Of a stretch of DNA of 13,675 nucleotides, positions 1 to 4,922 are shown piece by piece. The notes beneath the pieces were generated by a model. It was not told the origin of the DNA. It was given only the letters and a program-made list of their open reading frames with translations, and did no database searches. Position 1 is the first letter of the stretch. Every line of letters begins with the position of its first letter. The position numbers and the translations under genes were made by a program. This DNA is from JACRAO01 sp964490895 (lineage in GTDB: Bacteria; Bdellovibrionota; UBA1018), in NCBI GenBank assembly GCA_964490895.1, contig CAZBEI010000110.1, positions 1 through 13,675 on the forward strand, read 5' to 3'.

Positions 1-48
1 GTATAATAACTCTTCTGATACAATAACTGTAATTTTTTTGGCTTTCAC
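1..48 (-). CDS. Start of a probable RHH-type antitoxin gene (cut by window edge)
   Basis: Only the first 16 codons are inside the window. Reading leftwards from a GTG start they give MKAKKITVIVSEELLY. A short basic start followed by a beta-strand and an E-E-L-L helix start is the usual opening of ribbon-helix-helix DNA-binding antitoxins of type II toxin-antitoxin modules. The start is well supported: a consensus AGGAG lies at 54-58, five bases upstream of the GTG. A TTGACT/TATGCT promoter and an operator-like palindrome sit just before it, as expected for an autoregulated antitoxin. The family call rests on very few residues and is an inference; a toxin gene would be expected to the left of the window. 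It could instead be another small DNA-binding protein. Confidence 0.4.
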   Translation of the reverse strand, partial: MKAKKITVIVSEELLY

Positions 49-77
49 TAATGCTCCTATTATCCGACGGCACAGGG

Positions 78-125
78 GTATGCCGTAACTGCTTACAGCA
101 TACGATATGGCAACATAGAAGTCAA
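78..125 (-). promoter_or_regulatory. Promoter with overlapping operator-like inverted repeat
   Basis: On the minus strand, TTGACT (120-125) and TATGCT (97-102) are separated by exactly 17 bases, a good sigma-70 layout. An inverted repeat at 78-103 covers the -10 box: arms GTATGC-c-GTAA and TTAC-a-GCATAC around a 4-base centre, that is 11 positions with one mismatch. A repressor bound there would block the promoter, which fits autoregulation of the antitoxin-like gene starting at 48. The repeat is not followed by a T-run, so it is unlikely to be a terminator. Function is inferred from layout only. Confidence 0.5.
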
Positions 126-163
126 CAACTGAGCTTCACAAGATTAAATCGGTAAGGGAGAGG
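122..163 (-). pseudogene. Remnant of a third MNT nucleotidyltransferase gene
   Basis: Reading leftwards from 163 the frame gives PLPYRFNLV, then KLSC and a stop at 122. This matches the PLPYRFDLVDF segment of the intact nucleotidyltransferase at 453-773. At the DNA level 137-160 and 546-569 are identical at 23 of 24 bases. Neither the GS-x10-D-x-D active site nor the rest of the fold is present, and the frame upstream is unrelated, so this is a short orphan piece. It overlaps, in another frame, the end of the 46-codon stub gene, and its stop lies inside the -35 box of the promoter for the gene at the left edge. It is most simply the scar left by loss of a third array unit. Confidence 0.5.
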
Positions 164-284
164 TGCCCTCGTCTGACTTTGAAAGTTGAGATGCATAAGC
201 CACCTCGCCGAGGTTGATTTCTTTTTTTTCTGCCAGTAACTTCAAAATAAGTGCTTCGATAGCTGTTTTTTTCTTCTGAGCCAT
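144..284 (-). CDS. Short unrecognised protein (46 aa), possibly a truncated regulator
   Basis: This reads MAQKKKTAIEALILKLLAEK, then a segment with INLGEVA, and ends SPLPI. The N-terminal half is basic and predicted helical (T-A-I-E-A-L-I-L-K-L-L), as in small DNA-binding or antitoxin proteins, but I do not recognise the family. The last codons run out of frame through the MNT gene remnant at 122-163, so the natural C-terminus was probably lost by a deletion that fused unrelated DNA. An AGAGGG lies only three bases before the ATG, closer than usual. Its main support is the elaborate promoter-operator region just upstream (306-400), which points leftwards at this start. A reading frame entering further upstream is possible but would run through the operators. 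Confidence 0.35.
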   Translation of the reverse strand: MAQKKKTAIEALILKLLAEKKEINLGEVAYASQLSKSDEGTSPLPI

Positions 285-305
285 AGGCCCTCTAAATCTC
301 TTATG

Positions 306-400
306 TATTGGGACACAATATGTCCCAATACTGCTATAAATTGTATTATAGCCCAATATTTGTCCCAATTGCAAGTATTGGGACAAATTGTGTCCCTATT
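306..400 (-). promoter_or_regulatory. Promoter with repeated GGGACA/TGTCCC operators
   Basis: On the minus strand a perfect TATAAT -10 box (345-350) lies 18 bases from a TTGCAA -35-like box (369-374). Around it are five half-sites of TATTGGGACA or its complement: 306-315, 321-330, 361-370, 376-385 and 391-400. The pair 306-315/321-330 is a perfect 10-bp inverted repeat with a 5-base centre. The pair 376-385/391-400 is the same design with mismatches in the outer bases. One operator overlaps the start of transcription, one lies just upstream of the -35 box, and one half-site is in the spacer. This is typical of cooperative repression, probably by a product of this locus. The cognate regulator is not identified. 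Confidence 0.6.
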
Positions 401-452
401 TGTTAGACCAATATCACAGGGCGCCTCCGGCAACAGTGGATGTACTCAACGA

Positions 453-773
453 TCACCCGTTTCGGGTCTCCACCCTTTCAAAAATCATTACCCCCACTCG
501 TCCAATGTGTTCACGCAGGCTGGGGTCAACCAATCGACCGAAATCCACAAGATCAAATCGGTAAGGGAGGGGGTGTTTTTTTAGTTTTACTTTTATCTCC
601 AGAAGATCATTTAATTCAATTCCAGAACCCTCAATTGCCAAATCGATGTCAGAACCCTCATTTTGTTTACCCAGGGCTCTGGAGCCAAAAATACGTACTC
701 GCGTGACTTTTGGAACAGTCAAAAAAACTGCGCGTATTTGATCTATGACCTTTTGAGTGAGCCCAAATTGCAT
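453..773 (-). CDS. Minimal nucleotidyltransferase (MNT), antitoxin-like, copy 1
   Basis: This is a 106-residue protein of the HI0073/MntA type. The signature is complete: G30-S31, ten residues, then D42-I43-D44, the metal- and nucleotide-binding motif of polymerase-beta-fold nucleotidyltransferases. A PLPYRFDLVDF strand follows, then the IGRVGVMIFE end typical of the family. In characterised HEPN-MNT modules (MntA/HepT of Shewanella) the MNT partner transfers AMP groups to a tyrosine of the HEPN toxin and silences it. That role is assumed here by homology. The ATG at 773 overlaps the stop of the HEPN gene by one base (TGATG), so translation is coupled. A GTG three bases upstream is an alternative start. 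Length is normal. Confidence 0.85.
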   Translation of the reverse strand: MQFGLTQKVIDQIRAVFLTVPKVTRVRIFGSRALGKQNEGSDIDLAIEGSGIELNDLLEIKVKLKKHPLPYRFDLVDFGRLVDPSLREHIGRVGVMIFERVETRNG

Positions 774-1186
774 CACTTATCTCGCTTTTCTTTACGGAGT
801 CGTTCCAGAAGGTTTGTGAGTAACTTTAGATGAGTTGTTTTAATAAGAGTCGCAATTTCTTCAGCAGTTTTTTCGTCATAACTATGGACAGTAAGATTAC
901 GACTTTCTAGCATTTTTATCCAATCTTCTCCGTTTTGAATAATCCCATCCTGAAACGCCTGCTCGATGACAGGCCTGGGACCTACATTGCCTTGATAACC
1001 ACGGCTTAAAAGTAAATCCTGAAGTGTTTTCCAAGTCAGCTCAAAAGTGAATTCGAAAGTCTGAATCAGTCCACTCCGCTCAAGTTTCGAATAGGTCTGG
1101 AGATTACAGGCTTGCGAAAAATCAGCAAATGCTTTTTCTAGGTTTTGCAAGCGCTGTTGCCAACGAATATCCCTCATGTTTTTCAT
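773..1186 (-). CDS. HEPN-type nucleotidyltransferase substrate-binding protein (HI0074-like), copy 1
   Basis: This is a 137-residue all-helical protein matching the HI0074 'nucleotidyltransferase substrate binding protein' family, a HEPN-domain group. Recognisable elements are RWQQRLQNLEKA near the N-terminus, SGLIQTFEFTFELTWKTLQD at about 38-57, and QNGEDWIKMLESRNLTVHSY at about 84-103. The last contains R96-x4-H101-x-Y103, the HEPN RNase motif with the tyrosine that the MNT partner AMPylates in characterised systems. It is therefore a candidate RNase toxin with an intact active site, encoded before its MNT partner. A second ATG at 1177 is better spaced from the GGGG at 1187-1190 and may be the true start. 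The 65-bp gap to the next pair (1187-1251) holds only a weak TTGATA/TAGCCT promoter-like pair, so readthrough from the upstream pair is possible. Confidence 0.82.
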   Translation of the reverse strand: MKNMRDIRWQQRLQNLEKAFADFSQACNLQTYSKLERSGLIQTFEFTFELTWKTLQDLLLSRGYQGNVGPRPVIEQAFQDGIIQNGEDWIKMLESRNLTVHSYDEKTAEEIATLIKTTHLKLLTNLLERLRKEKRDK

Positions 1187-1251
1187 CCCCGTAGGCTAGC
1201 GAATTTGTGTCAGTTTATCAATAACCAAGGGCTAGTGATGGTCAGCATATA

Positions 1252-1572
1252 TCAAGCACTTGAGTTAGGAAGTTTTTTATAAAAGATCTTCCCAATCCTC
1301 TGGATATGATCGATGAGGTCTGCGTTATCAATTTGATGAAAAATTGAAAGATCAAAAGTATAAGGGAGGAAGAGTTCATCTAGTTTTGCGTTCAATTTAT
1401 TTAATACATCCAAATTTAGATTGACGCCTTTCAGAGTGAGGTCAATATCAGAACCATTTTTTTGAGTTTCCCTTGCACGTGAACCGTAGAGAATGACCTC
1501 AGTAATTTCTGGAAACGCTAAAAAAACTACCTTTATTCGTTCGATGGTTTCTTTTTTTAGACCCCCATTCAT
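1252..1572 (-). CDS. Minimal nucleotidyltransferase (MNT), antitoxin-like, copy 2
   Basis: This 106-residue nucleotidyltransferase is homologous to, but clearly diverged from, the protein at 453-773. The active-site motif is intact: G30-S31, ten residues, D42-I43-D44, at exactly the same positions as in copy 1. A LFLPYTFDLSIF strand occupies the place of PLPYRFDLVDF. I chose the ATG at 1572 because it overlaps the HEPN stop in an ATGA, the usual coupling in these modules. An in-frame extension to 1626 would overlap the HEPN gene deeply and has no sequence similarity to copy 1. Its predicted role is AMP transfer to, and neutralisation of, the HEPN protein encoded just upstream; whether it can also act on the other pair is unknown. 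Confidence 0.85.
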   Translation of the reverse strand: MNGGLKKETIERIKVVFLAFPEITEVILYGSRARETQKNGSDIDLTLKGVNLNLDVLNKLNAKLDELFLPYTFDLSIFHQIDNADLIDHIQRIGKIFYKKLPNSSA

Positions 1573-1973
1573 TCGAGAGTTTCCAGTTTGGATTTCAAGT
1601 CTTGAAACAATTGAAAATAAACACACAAAATAGTACGAACGACTTCGTTGGCAATCGATTCATTATAGGTGTGTGCTGTTTTAATTCTGCTTTCTATCAT
1701 ATTCATCCACTGATCTCCATCGGTGATCAGTCCCCGTTTAAAGGCCAGTCGAATTGTATCTTTACTTCCTTGAATATTGGATTCTCCCTGTGTTTCATAA
1801 AAATCCTTTAGGGTATTCCAAGCGAGTTCGTAAGTGTATTCGAATGCTTTGATCAGGCCTTGTTCTTCGAGTTTGGAGAGGTGTTTTTTAGATACGAAAG
1901 CATGTAGTTGTTCGAGTGCTTTTTTATAATTCGAAAACCTTTGAAGCCAGCGAACATCATTTCGTATGATCAT
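1569..1973 (-). CDS. HEPN-type nucleotidyltransferase substrate-binding protein (HI0074-like), copy 2
   Basis: This 134-residue helical protein is homologous to the HEPN protein at 773-1186 along its whole length. It shares RW-QRF, the QGLIKAFEYTYELAWNTLKD block at about 38-57, and DQWMNMIESRIKTAHTY at about 87-103. The HEPN motif R96-x4-H101-x-Y103 is present at the same residue numbers as in copy 1. It is thus a second potentially active RNase toxin paired with its own MNT. The two HEPN proteins are too divergent, by eye well under half identical, for a recent duplication. An AGGCG lies seven bases before the ATG at 1973, a modest ribosome-binding site. No clear promoter was found in the 66 bp separating it from the large gene upstream. 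Confidence 0.82.
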   Translation of the reverse strand: MIIRNDVRWLQRFSNYKKALEQLHAFVSKKHLSKLEEQGLIKAFEYTYELAWNTLKDFYETQGESNIQGSKDTIRLAFKRGLITDGDQWMNMIESRIKTAHTYNESIANEVVRTILCVYFQLFQDLKSKLETLE

Positions 1974-2039
1974 AAAAAATCGCCTAAAAGAGGAGTATCA
2001 GAGATCAGACTTAAAGGCTAGCAGACGTTGAGCACGGAT

Positions 2040-4085
2040 TTATAACGCGCCCACTCTCCCTAATTTATTTTTTTCTTGATAAACTTTACTGACGCGTTGA
2101 AAAATATTGACGTCCCGACCTAAGAGAGAAAACGGTAAGTCTCCAGCTAAGTTACGTCCAAATTGCAAAATGTTGCTATTTTCTTCTCCTTTTTTAGGTA
2201 AGAAATCTAAAACTTTGCTCAAGTCTAGGCCTCCCCCCACTTCGTTTTTGGCTCCGCCACTTCCGCCCCCGTTCATGGTCGAGCCGGCAACTCCTCCAGT
2301 GACGTAGGTGTTGGGGTTGGTCACTTTGTCAGTTCTCACGCCTTGTTCTTTGTCTTCGTTGGGTTGTGTGCCACCTCCAATTCCACCACCCGTACCTCCT
2401 CCTCCAGAGCCTCCTCCGGGTGTTCCTGGAGTTCCAGTAAAGCCGCCATAGGGACCTGATGGATCAACAGGAGGCTTGAATTCTGCAATGGGAGGTCCCA
2501 AGTCTCCACCACCACCTGCTTCTTTGTCATTGCTTGCGTCATCGGCCGCGGCGTCTAAAGGCAAGCCAGAGCCAGTAATGGTTATAGGTGATCTGGGAGC
2601 CACAGGGTCTGCGCTTTGATTTCCAAATTGTGGCGCAATATTAGGTCCAAAGGTTGTGTTTTCTGCTTGGTTGAGTTTAGCTGCGGCCTCTCTCATTTGA
2701 TCTGCTGCAAGCCCGTCAAAGTACCCTTTGAGGAGTTGTCCTGCTCCAGTTGCAATATTTTTGAAAGCTTCTCCCTCTGCTTCTTTTGCGATTTTCAGCT
2801 GCTCGGCTGCGCCTTCAGATTTTGCAGAGTCATATGCTTTTCTAAACGCTCCAGCTTTTTCTTCAGCCCCTTCTTTTCTTTTTGCTGTGTCTTTTTTATT
2901 TAATTCGATGGCCTTTTTCATTTGGGGCTCTGATGCAATTTGTTTTGTAAGAGGATCATTGTTTAGTAGATTTTTTTCTATGGTTTCGATTGATTCATTC
3001 CTTAAAATGCCATCGTCGACTATGCCTTTTGCTTTGACTGCAGCTAATTCAGCAGTGTGAGCTCCAGGAGGGAGGCCAGCTTGCCTCAATGCTAGGTTTT
3101 GCTTTGCACCCTCTATGGCATTGCTGATGTCTTGTTTGCTGTGAGAGACTTCGTGAATTTTTCCGATTTCATTGAGATTCATCTCTGTAATAGCAAGGTC
3201 TGTTTTTGCATCAGGCGAAGAGTAGTGACCATGTTCAGTGTTTGTTTCTCCTGTTTTTTCTGTTGCTTTGTCTATTTCGACACTTTTTCCTTCTTTTCCA
3301 CCATCTGCTGTCAGGACTAATTTTCCAAGTGTGCTATTTTTAATTTCATCAGCGTCTCTTTTACGATTGCGCGCCTGGGCCACATTGGCGATGCCTAAAA
3401 AAAGTTGAATGGCTCCAGCACCTTTTTCAAGATTGGCTGTGGTCGATAAAGTATTTGCAGCATTTTCGTAATAAGCAGACTGAGTTCCTTTTTGGGCAGC
3501 GTCCATCTGACCTTGGCTATTTTGGCTTTGGACAATGGCAGAGCCAGCCGCTCCGCTTATAGCACCAAAAATTTTACCCATTTGAATCATAGTCGTTGGG
3601 CAGCTTTTACTCCAAATTTTAGACGAAGAGACAGGGCAGTCATCGTCTTCAGCTTTTGCTTTTAAAGCATCGACCCCTGTTACATTTGTTTCACTTTTTC
3701 GAAAGGCCGTCGAATCTTTGATAGATTTTTGCTCGCTAATGGATTCTGCGTGTTGATCTTTTTCTGCTTTTTCCAGTTCATTTCGGCTGTATCGTCTTTC
3801 GTTAAGTTCTCTTATTTCTTTTTTAATCGCTGCTTTTTCTCTTGGGGGTCGTGTAGACAATTGGCTTGAGCCCGCTGCTCTTTCTGCTTGTTCTGCTGCC
3901 CGCAGCTCTTCTTTGAGTGAATCCAATTGTTCATCTTCCTCGGCTCTCTCTCGAAGGTCGTTGGCAGTTGGAGCCAACCAAAGTAGCGAGGACATAAGCA
4001 GCACCAATAATTTAGAATGATTTAAAAATTTTTTAGTAATTCGCTCTATAACATGGCCTATAACATGTCCCATAGAATGCCCCAT
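2040..4085 (-). CDS. Large exported protein of unknown function (681 aa)
   Basis: I do not recognise this protein. It starts with a His-containing repeat (MGHSMGHVIGHVIER, residues 1-15), then a basic stretch and a hydrophobic core at about 25-38 ending LAPTA. This looks like a signal peptide with a long N-region, cut after A41. Residues 43-125 are dense in E, K and R and likely form a coiled coil. About 170-245 is Ala/Gly/Ser-rich and hydrophobic in part, about 245-485 is again charged and helical, and about 525-622 is strongly Gly/Pro-rich and low in complexity. The C-terminal 60 residues look ordered (LSKVLDFLPKK, FSLLGRDVNIFQRVSKVY). Only two cysteines, C150 and C162, lie after the signal, so a disulfide is possible. 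AAGGGGA four bases before the ATG supports this start. A periplasmic or surface structural role is a guess. Confidence 0.8.
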   Translation of the reverse strand: MGHSMGHVIGHVIERITKKFLNHSKLLVLLMSSLLWLAPTANDLRERAEEDEQLDSLKEELRAAEQAERAAGSSQLSTRPPREKAAIKKEIRELNERRYSRNELEKAEKDQHAESISEQKSIKDSTAFRKSETNVTGVDALKAKAEDDDCPVSSSKIWSKSCPTTMIQMGKIFGAISGAAGSAIVQSQNSQGQMDAAQKGTQSAYYENAANTLSTTANLEKGAGAIQLFLGIANVAQARNRKRDADEIKNSTLGKLVLTADGGKEGKSVEIDKATEKTGETNTEHGHYSSPDAKTDLAITEMNLNEIGKIHEVSHSKQDISNAIEGAKQNLALRQAGLPPGAHTAELAAVKAKGIVDDGILRNESIETIEKNLLNNDPLTKQIASEPQMKKAIELNKKDTAKRKEGAEEKAGAFRKAYDSAKSEGAAEQLKIAKEAEGEAFKNIATGAGQLLKGYFDGLAADQMREAAAKLNQAENTTFGPNIAPQFGNQSADPVAPRSPITITGSGLPLDAAADDASNDKEAGGGGDLGPPIAEFKPPVDPSGPYGGFTGTPGTPGGGSGGGGTGGGIGGGTQPNEDKEQGVRTDKVTNPNTYVTGGVAGSTMNGGGSGGAKNEVGGGLDLSKVLDFLPKKGEENSNILQFGRNLAGDLPFSLLGRDVNIFQRVSKVYQEKNKLGRVGAL

Positions 4086-4134
4086 GAAATCCCCTTTTAG
4101 GTCTTCGTTAGAAATACACGACCTATTTGATATT

Positions 4135-4163
4135 ATTTTGCGCGCTTATATGCATCGAGTCAA
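4135..4163 (-). promoter_or_regulatory. Possible promoter of the 681-aa gene
   Basis: On the minus strand TTGACT (4158-4163) and CAAAAT (4135-4140) are 17 bases apart, about 50 bases before the start codon at 4085. The -35 box is good and the -10 box is moderate. An AATAAT just downstream is an alternative with poor spacing. Confidence 0.35.
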
Positions 4164-4244
4164 CAGAAAGTCCTAAAACAGGGTCGTTTATGCTTGATCT
4201 TTAATAAATTTTAACAATAAGTATAAAAATATTTTATTTCTTCT

Positions 4245-4269
4245 GGTTACTTCTTCTGGCGAAGTAACC
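4245..4269. repeat. Perfect 9-bp stem-loop in the intergenic gap
   Basis: The arms GGTTACTTC (4245-4253) and GAAGTAACC (4261-4269) are perfectly complementary around a 7-base loop. Read leftwards, it lies downstream of the glutathione peroxidase gene and is followed by an A/T-rich stretch in which the first T-run (ATATTTTT) comes about 15 bases later, so it is a poor intrinsic terminator. Read rightwards, it ends one base before the ATG of the small frame at 4271. It may be an RNA structure or a protein-binding site; the sequence does not decide. Confidence 0.5.
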
Positions 4270-4270
4270 C

Positions 4271-4402
4271 ATGAAGTTGGCGGATGTTTTTTTAGCGTGT
4301 AGTTTGCTTTTTATCCTTTTTATGGCTATTGTTATAACTATGAAAAGACATGTAGTGGTTTTTTTACAAAGTTGGAAGGTTTCAAATTGCCAGAGGCAGT
4401 AA
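4271..4402 (+). CDS. Possible small membrane peptide (43 aa)
   Basis: A short rightward frame in the 343-bp gap between two leftward genes reads MKLADVFLACSLLFILFMAI, then VITMKRH and a soluble basic tail ending in NCQRQ. Residues 5-23 form a convincing single transmembrane helix, flanked by the basic MKRH. No Shine-Dalgarno is visible; the stem-loop at 4245-4269 occupies the place where one should be. Upstream DNA is A/T-rich with promoter-like boxes but no clean pair. It could be a real small protein translated from a structured leader, or a chance frame in T-rich DNA, since T-rich codons give hydrophobic residues. I recognise no family. Confidence 0.25.
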   Translation: MKLADVFLACSLLFILFMAIVITMKRHVVVFLQSWKVSNCQRQ

Positions 4403-4428
4403 GAATGGTGACAGGCTCTGGGGACTTA

Positions 4429-4908
4429 CTACTTGAGCAGCTTTTCTAGTTCTTTCCCAATTTTTTCAGGCTGTGCTTGAGAGGAGTAGCGCTTTAAAAC
4501 TTCTCCATCTGGAGCCACTAAAAACTTAGTAAAATTCCACTTGATGGCCTGGGTCCCCAAAATCCCTTTTCCTTCTTTTTTGAGGTGGGCATACAGAGGA
4601 TGGGTACCCTTTCCGTTGACATTGATTTTGGAAAAAAGTGGAAAGCTCACTCCAAAATTGAGCTCACAAAAACTCTGAATTTCTTTTTCGTCTCCAGGCT
4701 CTTGATTTCCAAATTGGTCGCAGGGAAATCCAAGTACTGCAACTCCCTTGTCTTTGTATTTTTGATAGAGTTCTTCTAAACCTTTGTACTGGGGAGTGTA
4801 GCCACATTTGGAGGCGACATTTACAATGAGCAGGTACTTTCCTTTATAGGGTAACAAGGTCGTTTCCTTGCCATTGATCGTTTTGACTGGAATAGAGTAA
4901 ACACTCAT
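4429..4908 (-). CDS. Glutathione peroxidase family thiol peroxidase
   Basis: This 159-residue protein is full length for the family and reduces hydrogen peroxide and lipid hydroperoxides in the cytoplasm. Family landmarks are NVASKCGYTPQY with the peroxidatic C35, LGFPCDQFGNQEPG with Q69, and KWNFTKFL with W124 and N125, which complete the catalytic tetrad. C81 in SFCELNFGVSFPLF sits where plant and bacterial thioredoxin-dependent members carry the resolving cysteine, so the electron donor is more likely thioredoxin than glutathione. The residue at position 35 is cysteine, not selenocysteine. There is no signal peptide. The gene starts 14 bp after the acyl-CoA dehydrogenase stop and is probably co-transcribed. 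The nearest SD-like AGGG overlaps that stop and is rather distant, so translation may depend on the upstream gene. Confidence 0.92.
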   Translation of the reverse strand: MSVYSIPVKTINGKETTLLPYKGKYLLIVNVASKCGYTPQYKGLEELYQKYKDKGVAVLGFPCDQFGNQEPGDEKEIQSFCELNFGVSFPLFSKINVNGKGTHPLYAHLKKEGKGILGTQAIKWNFTKFLVAPDGEVLKRYSSQAQPEKIGKELEKLLK

Positions 4909-4922
4909 GAGGGCGTCTTACC

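Noticed and set aside
78..103. The left-edge hairpin as an IS200/IS605 or REP-type element end
   Set aside because: No transposase fragment or repeated copy was seen, and its position over a -10 box explains it better as an operator.
455..467. Small hairpin ACCCG-TTT-CGGGT at the end of the first MNT gene as a terminator
   Set aside because: The stem has only five pairs, lies within the coding end, and no T-run follows.
1573..1626. A longer start for the second MNT protein (18 extra residues)
   Set aside because: It would overlap the HEPN gene deeply and has no match in the first MNT copy; the ATG in the ATGA overlap is the usual start in these modules.
2107..3320. Several rightward open frames inside the 681-residue gene
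   Set aside because: They are antisense shadows with Cys/Phe/Ser-rich, low-complexity translations and no ribosome-binding sites; the leftward frame has an SD, signal-like start and sensible composition.
4390..4428. CCAGAG/CTCTGG repeat after the glutathione peroxidase gene as a terminator
   Set aside because: The loop is about 20 bases and the arm is not followed by a T-run.
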